A stretch of DNA of 64,000 bases from an uncultured Pseudomonadota bacterium (lineage in GTDB: Bacteria; Pseudomonadota; Gammaproteobacteria; Steroidobacterales; Woeseiaceae), in the NCBI GenBank assembly GCA_913055625.1, contig CAJXJW010000002.1, positions 310,001-374,000 on the forward strand. The letters run 5' to 3'. The translations under genes were made by a program, and so were the position numbers. Numbering within the stretch: the first letter of the stretch is position 1; each line of letters starts with the position of its first letter. The notes below the pieces were generated by a model. That model worked only from the letters and a program-made list of their open reading frames with translations, did not search any database and had not been told where the DNA came from. Shown here in pieces: positions 35,183 through 43,539 of this stretch.

Positions 35183-37885
35183 TCAGTGGGCTTCGTCCCA
35201 GTTTTCGCCGACGCCGGTCTCCACGAGAAGCGGCACGGACAGGTCCGCGGCGGCCGCCATCAACGCCGGGGCCCTGGCGGTCAGATCGGCGACCGCGTCA
35301 CCGGCGACCTCGAAAACCAGTTCGTCGTGGACCTGCATGATCATGCGGGCCGCGATTCCGCTGTCCTGCAGCCATGCATCGACGGCGAGCATCGCGCGCT
35401 TGATGATGTCGGCCGCCGTACCCTGCATGGGCGCGTTGATGGCGCTGCGCTCCGCGTACTGGCGACGTGGCGCGTTGCGGGAGTTGATCTCCGGCAGGTA
35501 CAGCCGGCGTCCGAACACGGTTTCGACGTAGCCCTGTTGCCGCGCGGTCTCGCGAATGTCGTCCATGAAGCGCTTCACGCCCGGGTAGCGCTCGAAGTAC
35601 AGGTCGACATATTCCTGGGCTTCGCCGCGCGCGATGCCGAGCTGCTTCGCAAGACCGAAGGCGGACATGCCGTACATCAGGCCGAAGTTGATCGCCTTGG
35701 CCGATCGCCGCTGGTCCGCGGTCACGTCACCGAGCGACACGCCGAACACCTCGGCGGCGGTCGCGCGGTGCACGTCCTGGCCGTCGCGGAAGGCCCCCAC
35801 CAGGCCCTTGTCGCCGGACAGGTGCGCCATGATGCGCAGCTCGATCTGCGAGTAGTCGGCCGCGACGAGACGGTGTCCGTCGGGCGCAACGAAGGCCTGG
35901 CGGATCCGCCGGCCTTCCGGCGTGCGGATCGGGATGTTCTGCAGGTTCGGGTCGGTCGAACTCAGGCGGCCGGTCGCCGCGACGGCCTGGTGATACGAGG
36001 TGTGCACGCGGCCCGTCGTTGCGTTGATCTGCAGCGGCAGCTTGTCCGTGTACGTGCTCTTGAGCTTCGCCACGCCGCGGTACTCGATGATGACGCGCGG
36101 CAGGTCGTAGTCGTTGGCGAGCTCGGCCAGCACGTCTTCCGCCGTCGACGGCTGGCCCTTCGGTGTCTTGCGGATAACGGGCAGCGACTGTTTCTCGAAC
36201 AGGATTTCCTGGAGCTGCTTGGGCGACCCCAGGTTGAACGGGCCGCCGGCCAGCGCGTGCGCCTCGGCTTCGAGCGCCTGCATTTTCTCCGCCAGCTCCC
36301 GGCTCTGCGTCGCGAGCATCCTGCGGTCGATCAGGACGCCGGTCTCCTCCATCTGCAGCAGCACGGGAACCAGCGGCTGTTCTATCTCCTCGTACACCCG
36401 TTTGAGCGACGGGATGTCGGCGAGTGCTTTCGAAAGGTGCTCGTGCAGTCGCAGCGTCACGTCCGCGTCTTCCGCGGCGTAGGGCGCCGCGGTCTCCAGG
36501 TCGACCTGGTTGAACGTAAGCTGCTTCGCGCCCTTGCCGGCGACGTCCTCATAGTGGATCGTCTCGACGCCGAGATAGTGCCGCGCGGTCGAGTCCATGT
36601 CGTGGCGTGTCGCCACGCTGTTCAGCACGTAGGACTCCAGCATCGAGTCGTAGGCCATGCCGCCGAGCCGGATGCCGTAGCGCAGCAGGACGTGCGCGTC
36701 GTACTTCAGGTGATGGCCGACCTTGGCCGCGTCGTCGTCTTCCAGCCAGTCGTGCAGCAAGCCGAGTACCTCGTCGCGGCCGAGCTGGTCCGGCGCGCCG
36801 GGGTAATCGTGTGCGACCGGTACGTAGGCGGCCTGTCCATCGGCAACGGCGAAGGACAGCCCGACGAGTTCGGCGTCCATGTAATCGAGGCTCGTCGTTT
36901 CGGTATCGAACGCGACCAGGTCGGCCGCCCTGATCGTCTCGATCCAGTGCTCGAGGCGGTCCCGGCTGAGCACCGTTTCGTAGTCGGCATCGCCGCTGAC
37001 GGAGGGTGCTGCCGCCGGCTCGGGCGCGGCGCGGTCCTCGTCGAGCTGCCGCAACAGGCTGCGAAGTTCGTACTGCCCGTACAGGGTTCGCAGGGCGTCG
37101 AGGTCCGGCGCGGCGTCGCCGAGATTGCCAGGCGTGACCGGCAGATCGACGTCCAGCCGGATCGTCGCGAGTTCGCGGGACAGGCGCAGCCGGTCCAGGT
37201 TGTCGCGCAGGCTCTCGCCGATCTTGCCCTTGATCCCTGAGGCCTGCTCGATGAGCGTGTCGACGGAGCCGTACTCGTTGAGCCACTTCGCCGCGGTCTT
37301 CGGCCCGACTTTCGGAACGCCGGGAATGTTGTCGGACGTGTCGCCTACCAGCGCGAGATAGTCGATGACCTGTTCCGGCCAGACGTCGAATTTTGCCTTG
37401 ACGCCATCGCGGTCGAGCACGCTGTCGGTCATCGTGTTGACGAGCGTGACGTGTCCGTCGACGAGCTGCGCAAGATCCTTGTCCCCGGTGGAGACGAGGA
37501 CCGACAGGCCCTCCGCCGACGCCTGCCGGCACAGCGTACCGATGACGTCGTCGGCCTCCACGCCGTCGACGCGGATCAGCGGCAGGCCCATCGCCCGCAC
37601 CGCGTCGAGGATCGGCTGCACCTGCGCGCGGAGCTCGTCCGGCATCGGCGGGCGCGTGGCCTTGTAGTCGGCGTACAGCTCGTCCCTGAACGTCTTGCCC
37701 GGCGCATCGAACACGACCGCGACCCGGGAGCCCGCCTGTTCGCGCACGAGCTTGTTCAGCATGTTCAGCACGCCGTGCAGCGCGCCGGTAGGCTCGCCCC
37801 GCGACGTCGTCAGCGGCGGCAGGGCATGGAAGGCGCGATACAGGTAGGAGGAGCCGTCGACGAGGACGAGGTCGGGTTTCGACAT
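35183..37885 (-). CDS. polA: DNA polymerase I
   Basis: A 900-residue polymerase with all three domains. The 5' nuclease is at about 1-290 (GDTSDNIPGVPKVGPKTAAK). A 3'-5' exonuclease with DTE motif follows (LVAFDTETTSLDYMDAELVG). The polymerase domain has DYSQIELRIMAHLSGD, the O-helix KAINFGLMYGMSAFGLAKQL and the HDELVFEV motif. It fills gaps in repair and removes RNA primers. It starts 18 nt after the lptM stop and may share transcripts with the upstream arginine operon. Confidence 0.97.
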   Translation of the reverse strand: MSKPDLVLVDGSSYLYRAFHALPPLTTSRGEPTGALHGVLNMLNKLVREQAGSRVAVVFDAPGKTFRDELYADYKATRPPMPDELRAQVQPILDAVRAMGLPLIRVDGVEADDVIGTLCRQASAEGLSVLVSTGDKDLAQLVDGHVTLVNTMTDSVLDRDGVKAKFDVWPEQVIDYLALVGDTSDNIPGVPKVGPKTAAKWLNEYGSVDTLIEQASGIKGKIGESLRDNLDRLRLSRELATIRLDVDLPVTPGNLGDAAPDLDALRTLYGQYELRSLLRQLDEDRAAPEPAAAPSVSGDADYETVLSRDRLEHWIETIRAADLVAFDTETTSLDYMDAELVGLSFAVADGQAAYVPVAHDYPGAPDQLGRDEVLGLLHDWLEDDDAAKVGHHLKYDAHVLLRYGIRLGGMAYDSMLESYVLNSVATRHDMDSTARHYLGVETIHYEDVAGKGAKQLTFNQVDLETAAPYAAEDADVTLRLHEHLSKALADIPSLKRVYEEIEQPLVPVLLQMEETGVLIDRRMLATQSRELAEKMQALEAEAHALAGGPFNLGSPKQLQEILFEKQSLPVIRKTPKGQPSTAEDVLAELANDYDLPRVIIEYRGVAKLKSTYTDKLPLQINATTGRVHTSYHQAVAATGRLSSTDPNLQNIPIRTPEGRRIRQAFVAPDGHRLVAADYSQIELRIMAHLSGDKGLVGAFRDGQDVHRATAAEVFGVSLGDVTADQRRSAKAINFGLMYGMSAFGLAKQLGIARGEAQEYVDLYFERYPGVKRFMDDIRETARQQGYVETVFGRRLYLPEINSRNAPRRQYAERSAINAPMQGTAADIIKRAMLAVDAWLQDSGIAARMIMQVHDELVFEVAGDAVADLTARAPALMAAAADLSVPLLVETGVGENWDEAH

Positions 37886-37903
37886 GATCCGGGGACCGCC
37901 GCG

Positions 37904-38098
37904 TCAGGACGCGTCGTCTTCGTCCTCGTCCTTGTCTTCGTCGTCCTCGCTGTCGGCGGGCGGCGCCTCGGCCTCGACCTGGCTCGGGTTGCCGGGGAGG
38001 TACAGCGGGCCGCTCTGGCCGCAGCCGGCGAGGGACAGGCCGAGCCAGAGGCCGAGCAGGGCACCGGCGATGCGGGTGCCGACGGTAACAGGGTTCAT
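37904..38098 (-). CDS. lptM: LptM (YifL)-like small lipoprotein
   Basis: 64 residues. The lipobox and mature start read LAGCGQSGPLYLP, which is the signature of LptM/YifL, a small lipoprotein that helps mature the LptDE lipopolysaccharide translocon in Escherichia coli. The tail is very acidic (EDDEDKDEDEDD). The ATG at 38098 gives a normal signal peptide; an in-frame ATG at 38119 is possible. It sits between argH and polA, where other gammaproteobacteria have lptM beside lysA-dapF. Confidence 0.85.
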   Translation of the reverse strand: MNPVTVGTRIAGALLGLWLGLSLAGCGQSGPLYLPGNPSQVEAEAPPADSEDDEDKDEDEDDAS

Positions 38099-38158
38099 GG
38101 GCGTCTTCCGGGCGTGCAAAACGCGATTATACGACGCCCGCGGCGGCGGTCTCCGCTC

Positions 38159-39343
38159 CTATTTCGCGTACTTCCGTCCGACAGTCCGGTAGGCCTCGCG
38201 GAACGGCAGGCCTTCGTCGCGAACGAGCCGGTAGGCCTCCTCGGTGGCGTACAGCCCCTCGTCCAGGCGGATGTTCTCCGGCCGGAACGCGACACCCGAC
38301 AGCACGTGCGCCGCGATGTCGACGCTGTCGATGGCCAGGTCGATGGCTCGGAATACGGGCGGCTTTAGTCGCTGCAGGTCGCGCTGGTAGCCGGACGGGA
38401 GCTTCGCGGTGACCATCAGCGCCTCGTCGAGGCAGGCCTGCGCGGTCGCACCGGCCGCGCGCAGCAGTTCCAGCACGTCGGGGTTGCGCTTCTGCGGCAT
38501 GATCGACGACCCGGTGGTCGCGTCGGCCGGCAGGCTCACGTACGCGAACTCCTGCGTGTAGAACAGCAGCAGGTCCGCGGCGAGGCGGCCGACGTCGTTC
38601 AGGAGCAGCGTGATCTCGAACAGTAGTGCGCTCTCGGCCTTGCCGCGCGACAGCTGTACCGCGGTGACCGGTGCCTGGGTCTCCGCGAAGCCGAGCGCGT
38701 CGGTGGTGTGTTCCCGGTCGAGCGGCAGACCCGGAGTCCCGTAGCCGGCGGCGCTCCCGAGCGGGTTGCGGTCGAGCCGGCGGCGCGCCGCGGCCAGGCC
38801 CTGGCGGGCGTCGGCGAACAAGTCGTCGAAGCCGCCGCACCACAGGCCGACCGACGACGGCATCGCCTGCTGCATGTGCGTGTACCCCGGCAGGACGACG
38901 TCGCCCTGGCGGTCGGCCAGTCCCGCGAGTGCGGCGCGCAGGCCATCCACGGATTCCCCGATCGCCTCGCCGGCGTCGAGCAGGTACAGCCGCAGCGCGG
39001 TCAGCACCTGGTCGTTTCTCGATCGGCCGAGGTGGAGGCGGCCGCCGGCGTCGCCGATTGCCGCCGTCAGCCGCGTCTCGAGTGCCGTGTGCACGTCCTC
39101 GTCGGCCAGCGTGATCGCCCACTCGCCGGCGGCGTGCGCTGCGGCCAGGGCTTCCAGGCCGTCGCGGATCGCGGCCGCATCGCCGGTGTCGATGAGGCCG
39201 GCGGCGGCCAGCATGTCGGCGTGCGCGATCGACGCGCGCACGTCGTAGGGAACGAGGCGCGCGTCGAGCCGGTGGTCCTCGCCGGCCGTGTAGCGCAATA
39301 CGCGCTCGTCGAGCGGAAGGCCCTTGTCCCAAAGGCGGCTCAT
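38159..39343 (-). CDS. argH: Argininosuccinate lyase, short form
   Basis: A 394-residue lyase that splits argininosuccinate into arginine and fumarate. The signature loop is GSSIMPQKRNPD, with LHLGRSRNDQV and VVLPGYTHMQQA also present. It is about 60 residues shorter than the Escherichia coli enzyme at the C-terminus, as in a known short clade, and the catalytic loops are intact. Its ATG overlaps the argB stop by 4 nt. Last arginine gene of the operon. Confidence 0.93.
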   Translation of the reverse strand: MSRLWDKGLPLDERVLRYTAGEDHRLDARLVPYDVRASIAHADMLAAAGLIDTGDAAAIRDGLEALAAAHAAGEWAITLADEDVHTALETRLTAAIGDAGGRLHLGRSRNDQVLTALRLYLLDAGEAIGESVDGLRAALAGLADRQGDVVLPGYTHMQQAMPSSVGLWCGGFDDLFADARQGLAAARRRLDRNPLGSAAGYGTPGLPLDREHTTDALGFAETQAPVTAVQLSRGKAESALLFEITLLLNDVGRLAADLLLFYTQEFAYVSLPADATTGSSIMPQKRNPDVLELLRAAGATAQACLDEALMVTAKLPSGYQRDLQRLKPPVFRAIDLAIDSVDIAAHVLSGVAFRPENIRLDEGLYATEEAYRLVRDEGLPFREAYRTVGRKYAK

Positions 39344-40272
39344 GGCTGGCTGCCGGCCTGCTCGGCGGGACTCAGCGCCTCGATGTCGTTGACGACCAGC
39401 GTGCCGGTGCCCTCGTTCGTGAAAACTTCGAGCAGCAGGCTGTCCGGTAGCTTGTAGGAGATCACGTGCACGCGCTGTACGCCGTTTGCGAGCGCGGCAT
39501 CGATCGCCGCCGCTTTCGGCAGCATGCCGTCGGCCAGCTTGCCGTCGGCCCGCAGGCGGTCCAGACGTGCCCGGTCGATGTAGCTGATCAGGGACTGCGG
39601 GTTCGTGATGTCTTCGAGGATGCCCGGCGCACCGGTTGCGAGGATCAGCTTCTCGGCGCGGAGTTCCGCTGCGATCGCGGCGGCGACGGTGTCCGCGTTG
39701 ATATTGAGCAGCGTTCCCGACTCGTCGCAGGACAGCGGGCTCACGACCGGCATCAACCCGTTGTCGAGCTGCTTGCGCAATACGTCCGCGTCGACAGCGT
39801 CGATATCGCCGACGAATCCGTAGTCCACGCTCTCGTTGCCGTTGCGCGTGACGGGCGGACGGCGGTGAGCACGGATCAGCCCGGCGTCAACGCCGCTGAT
39901 GCCGACGGCGGGAATCTGCAGATCGCGGCATGCCGCGAGCACGCGCGTGTTGATCTGCCCGTTCAGCACCATCGTTGCCACGTCCAGCGACGCGCCGTCG
40001 GTGACGCGGCGCCCGTCCACGAACTTCGTGTCCACGCCGAGCGCCGACGCGAGCTGCGTCGACTGCGGCCCACCGCCGTGGATGAGCACGACCTTGATGC
40101 CAACCTGGTGCAGGATGCCCACCTGTTCCATCAGCGCGCGCGTCTGCGCAGGGTCCGCGAAGATCTCGCCGCCGGCCTTGAGGACGAACACCTTGCCCTT
40201 GAACAGGCGGATGTACGGCGCCGCGTGTTTCAGGGCGGAGACGACGATCGCGCGGTCTTGTGGCGACTTCAC
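39340..40272 (-). CDS. argB: N-acylglutamate kinase (acetylglutamate kinase)
   Basis: A 310-residue amino acid kinase that phosphorylates N-acetylglutamate (or another N-acylglutamate). Seen: VFVLKAGGEIF, HGGGPQSTQLASALG, INADTVAAAIAAELRAEKL and the ending VFTNEGTGTLV. The AGGE form of the phosphate loop recalls the kinase half of NAGK/NAGS-type enzymes, but there is no C-terminal acetyltransferase domain. The start is GTG 40272, inside a GTGA overlap with the carbamoyltransferase. See the finding on a possible succinyl route for the substrate question. Confidence 0.9.
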   Translation of the reverse strand: MKSPQDRAIVVSALKHAAPYIRLFKGKVFVLKAGGEIFADPAQTRALMEQVGILHQVGIKVVLIHGGGPQSTQLASALGVDTKFVDGRRVTDGASLDVATMVLNGQINTRVLAACRDLQIPAVGISGVDAGLIRAHRRPPVTRNGNESVDYGFVGDIDAVDADVLRKQLDNGLMPVVSPLSCDESGTLLNINADTVAAAIAAELRAEKLILATGAPGILEDITNPQSLISYIDRARLDRLRADGKLADGMLPKAAAIDAALANGVQRVHVISYKLPDSLLLEVFTNEGTGTLVVNDIEALSPAEQAGSQP

Positions 40273-41279
40273 GCCTTGTCTCCCATCATCTGGTGCAGCA
40301 CCGCCATCTGCGCGAGCATGCGGTTGCGTGCCTCGTGAATGACGATGCTGCGCGGTCCGTCGAGGACGCCGTCGGCGACGACGACGCCGCGGCGGACCGG
40401 CAGGCAATGCATGAACCGGCAGTCCGGTGCCGCGGGCTCGAACCAGGGTTCGTCGACGCACCAGTCGTCGAGCTCGTTGCGCAGTTTCTGGTCGGCGATA
40501 CGGTCCCCGTAATGCCGGGTGGAGGACCAGGATTTCGCGTAGATGATATGCGCGCCTTCCATCGCCTCGCGCCGGTCGTCCGATTCTCGCACCGATCCGC
40601 CCGCGTTCTCGGCCGCCGTGCGCGCCTTGTCCATCACGGACGGCGGCAGTTCGAAGCCTTCCGGCCGCAGCACGGTGACGTCCATGCCGCGCCGGGCCGC
40701 CGTGTACAGCGTCGACGCCGGTACGGCGAGCGGTAGCGCTTTCGGGTGATAGGCCCAGCTCAGTACGAACTTGCCACCGTTTGCCGGCACGGAGTAGTCG
40801 TCCAGCGTCTTCCAGTCGGCGAGGTTCTGGCACGGGTGCCCCATCGCTGACTCCATGTTGATCCAGGGCTTGTCGACGAGGCTCGTCAGCGCGCGGAATT
40901 CCTTCTCGGCCATATCGTCCTCGAGGCTCTTGCGCTCCGCGAATGCGCGGATACCGATCGCGTTGCCGTAGGATGCGATGACCGGAACGGCTTCGCGAAT
41001 GTGCTCCGCCGCGACGCCGTCCATGACGATCCCGTGGCGCGATTCGAGCCCATGAATCGACATGTCCGGCGAAATGACGAAAGAGCCTCCGCCGAGCCGG
41101 ACCATCGCGGCCTGGAACGAGGCCAGCGTCCGCAACGACGGGCTGAGAAAGAGCAGCGACAGGACCTTGCCTTTCAGGGCTTCGGGTTCCGGGTGGGCGT
41201 CCAGGCGGTTCGCCAGGTCGATCAGTGCCCGTATTTCTTCGTCGGAAAAATCGGCAAGGTCATTGAAGGTTTTGAGCAT
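40269..41279 (-). CDS. argF': N-acylornithine carbamoyltransferase (AOTCase/SOTCase type)
   Basis: A 336-residue transcarbamylase of the N-acetyl/N-succinyl-ornithine group rather than plain OTCase. It has the carbamoyl-phosphate loop SPSLRTLASF, HPCQNLADW, YAKSWSST and HCLPVRRGVV. At the residue that sets acyl preference (E92 in Xanthomonas, P90 in Bacteroides; numbering from memory) it has Ala91 in MDGVAAEHI, which is not the acetyl-specific Glu. It therefore makes N-acylcitrulline, so a downstream deacylase is needed; none is visible here. 14 nt downstream of argD. Confidence 0.88.
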   Translation of the reverse strand: MLKTFNDLADFSDEEIRALIDLANRLDAHPEPEALKGKVLSLLFLSPSLRTLASFQAAMVRLGGGSFVISPDMSIHGLESRHGIVMDGVAAEHIREAVPVIASYGNAIGIRAFAERKSLEDDMAEKEFRALTSLVDKPWINMESAMGHPCQNLADWKTLDDYSVPANGGKFVLSWAYHPKALPLAVPASTLYTAARRGMDVTVLRPEGFELPPSVMDKARTAAENAGGSVRESDDRREAMEGAHIIYAKSWSSTRHYGDRIADQKLRNELDDWCVDEPWFEPAAPDCRFMHCLPVRRGVVVADGVLDGPRSIVIHEARNRMLAQMAVLHQMMGDKA

Positions 41280-41293
41280 TTCGGGAGTCCGTG

Positions 41294-42481
41294 TCAGGCG
41301 TTCGGTGGTGGGATGTCGGCAAGAGCGCGGGCCAGCTTCGCGACGTGCCGTTCCTCGAGAGTCAGTGGCGCGAGAATACGGGCTACACGTGGGTCGCTGC
41401 TAGTGCCGACCAGGATGTCGCGCGCCAGCAGCTCGTCGCGCACCTGTGCGGCCGGCCGGTCGCAGACCAGGCCGAGCAGCAGGCCGAAGCCGGTGACGCC
41501 GGTCACCGGCCCGGTGCAGCAGCGCGCGCGCACCTGTGCTTCGCGCGCGAGCACGTTGTCGAGCAGGTCTTCGCGGCGAATCGTGTCGATCACTGCGGTG
41601 ATTGCCGCCGCGGCCAACGGGCCGCCGCCGAACGTCGTGCCGAGCGCGCCGACGCCGTAGTCCTTCGCCATGGCGCCGGGGCACAGTACCGCGGCGCAGG
41701 GAAAGCCGCCACCGAGCGCTTTGGCCACGGTGAGGAGATCGGGGACGACGCCCAGGCGATCGACGGCAAAATAGTGCCCGCTGCGGCCCATGCCCGACTG
41801 CACTTCGTCCGCGATCAGCAGCGCGCCGTGCCGGGACGTGCGTTCGCGCAGTGCCGCGACGAACGCGGGCGACAGGTCGACGGCACCGGCGACGCCCTGC
41901 ACGGGCTCGAAGATGACCGCGGCGATGCTGTCGTCGATCATGCGACCGGCTGCGCCGACGTCGTCGCGGGGGATGAAGTCCACGTCGAACGGCGTCGACG
42001 GGAACCCGTACCACTTTGCCGAGCCCCAGGTCACCGCGCCGGCGGCCGCCGTGCGACCGTGAAAGCCGTGCTCGATCGCCAGCACTTTTTTCCGGCCCGT
42101 GGCCCGGAACGCCATCCGCAGCGCGTTTTCATTCGCCTCCGCGCCCGAGTTGACGAGAAAGACCCGGTCGAGCCCGTCCGGCGCGACGTCGACCAGGGCC
42201 TCGGCGGCGCGGGCACGCACGTCGAGTGCGACGGCGTTGCTCTGGAATACGAGCTCGTCCGCCTGCCCGGCAATCGCGGCCGTCAGCGCCGGGTGGCCGT
42301 AGCCGAGCGCGGCAACGGCGTGGCCGCCGTACAGGTCCAGGATGCGGCGGCCGTCTGACGTGATGATGTCGCAGCCTTCGCCGCGCACCGGTACGAACGG
42401 CAGCTGGCCGTAGACCGGCAGCATGGTCGCGAGCTCCCGTGCGCGCGGGTCGGAGGCAGCGGTGTCGGTTCTTGCGTTCAT
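41294..42481 (-). CDS. argD: N-acylornithine aminotransferase
   Basis: A 395-residue class III PLP aminotransferase that forms N-acylornithine from the semialdehyde with glutamate. Seen: VFLVNSGAEANENALRMAFR, HGFHGRTAAAGAVTW, LLIADEVQSGMGRSG and the PLP lysine in LLTVAKALGGGFPCA. The start ATG 42481 overlaps the argC stop by 4 nt. It may also serve lysine synthesis (succinyldiaminopimelate), as ArgD often does. Confidence 0.93.
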   Translation of the reverse strand: MNARTDTAASDPRARELATMLPVYGQLPFVPVRGEGCDIITSDGRRILDLYGGHAVAALGYGHPALTAAIAGQADELVFQSNAVALDVRARAAEALVDVAPDGLDRVFLVNSGAEANENALRMAFRATGRKKVLAIEHGFHGRTAAAGAVTWGSAKWYGFPSTPFDVDFIPRDDVGAAGRMIDDSIAAVIFEPVQGVAGAVDLSPAFVAALRERTSRHGALLIADEVQSGMGRSGHYFAVDRLGVVPDLLTVAKALGGGFPCAAVLCPGAMAKDYGVGALGTTFGGGPLAAAAITAVIDTIRREDLLDNVLAREAQVRARCCTGPVTGVTGFGLLLGLVCDRPAAQVRDELLARDILVGTSSDPRVARILAPLTLEERHVAKLARALADIPPPNA

Positions 42482-43539
42482 GTCCACGCCGGCGCGGCCG
42501 CGAGCAGCCCGTCGGTTTCCGGCAGGCCCCAGAGGCGGTTCATCCATTGCACCGCGCCGCCCGCCGCGCCCTTGACCAGGTTGTCGATGACGCACAGCAC
42601 CGCGATCGTCCCGCCTTCGAGCGCGACACCGATCTGCGCGCGATTGCTCGCGACGACGTGCTTCAGCCGTGGCGTGCCGTCGACGAGTTCGACGAACGGC
42701 GCATCGCCGTAGGCGTCTTCGAATGCGGCGCGGACGTCGGCGAGCGCGACGCCGTCGGCCGCGCGCGCCTGCAGCGTGAGGTGGATGCCGCGCGCGAACG
42801 GGCCCGATTGCGGAACGAAGTGCAGGTTTGCTCGCCGGCCACTCGCGCGCTCCGCGAGAGCGACGACTTCCGGCGCATGCCGGTGCGCCAGCGGCTTGTA
42901 GGCGTACAGGTTGCTGTGGCGTTCCGGGTGATGCGTTCCCGGCTGCGCCTCGCGTCCGGAGCCGGTGCTGCCCGTGATCGCACTTGCAAACAGGTGGCCG
43001 TCCGTCAGCGTCCCGCGCAGCAGCGGGACGGCGGCGAGCAGCATCGTCGTCGCGAAGCAGCCGGGACTGCCGACGTGCGGCGTCGGCGTGCCGTCGACGT
43101 GCTCCGGCAGGCCGCTCGAGAATGCCGGCAGGAGGTCGGGCGCGCCATGGCCCGGTCCGTAGACCGCTTCGTAGCCCGCGAGCGTCGCAAACCGGAAGTC
43201 CGCGGACGCGTCGACGACGTGCACGTCGCAATTGCGCGCGGTCAGTTCCGCGAGCGCGGACTGCACCGCCTTCGCCGACGCGCCGTGCGGCGCCGCGGAG
43301 AACAGCGCAACGGATGCGCCGTCGACGATGTCGTCGAACGCGTGCCCGCGCGCGACGAACGCCTGCTTGCCGTAGGCGAATGCGAGGTGCGGGAAGGCCG
43401 TGCCGATGGCGTCGCCGGCCCGGCTCTCCGAGATAGCTGCGGCCACGCGGAAGACAGGGTGCGACGCCAGCAGGCGCAGCAGCTCGCCGCCGACATAGCC
43501 GGTGCCTCCGAGGACAACGGCGGGAATGCTGCGGCTCAT
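42478..43539 (-). CDS. argC: N-acyl-gamma-glutamyl-phosphate reductase
   Basis: A 353-residue reductase. The N-terminus has the NADPH motif LGGTGYVGGELLRLL, and the nucleophile Cys is in GSPGCFATTMLLA (near residue 157). The C-terminal NNLVKGAAGGAVQ equivalent (DNLVKGAAGGAVQWMN) is intact. It reduces N-acylglutamyl phosphate to the semialdehyde. Both ends overlap neighbours by ATGA. Confidence 0.94.
   Translation of the reverse strand: MSRSIPAVVLGGTGYVGGELLRLLASHPVFRVAAAISESRAGDAIGTAFPHLAFAYGKQAFVARGHAFDDIVDGASVALFSAAPHGASAKAVQSALAELTARNCDVHVVDASADFRFATLAGYEAVYGPGHGAPDLLPAFSSGLPEHVDGTPTPHVGSPGCFATTMLLAAVPLLRGTLTDGHLFASAITGSTGSGREAQPGTHHPERHSNLYAYKPLAHRHAPEVVALAERASGRRANLHFVPQSGPFARGIHLTLQARAADGVALADVRAAFEDAYGDAPFVELVDGTPRLKHVVASNRAQIGVALEGGTIAVLCVIDNLVKGAAGGAVQWMNRLWGLPETDGLLAAAPAWT

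Noticed and set aside
35186..37240. 684-codon plus-strand frame opposite polA
   Set aside because: Antisense shadow; polA motifs are complete on the minus strand.
38159..39343. argH as a truncated pseudogene because of its short length
   Set aside because: The catalytic loop GSSIMPQKRNP and other motifs are intact, the frame is clean, and short ArgH forms are known.
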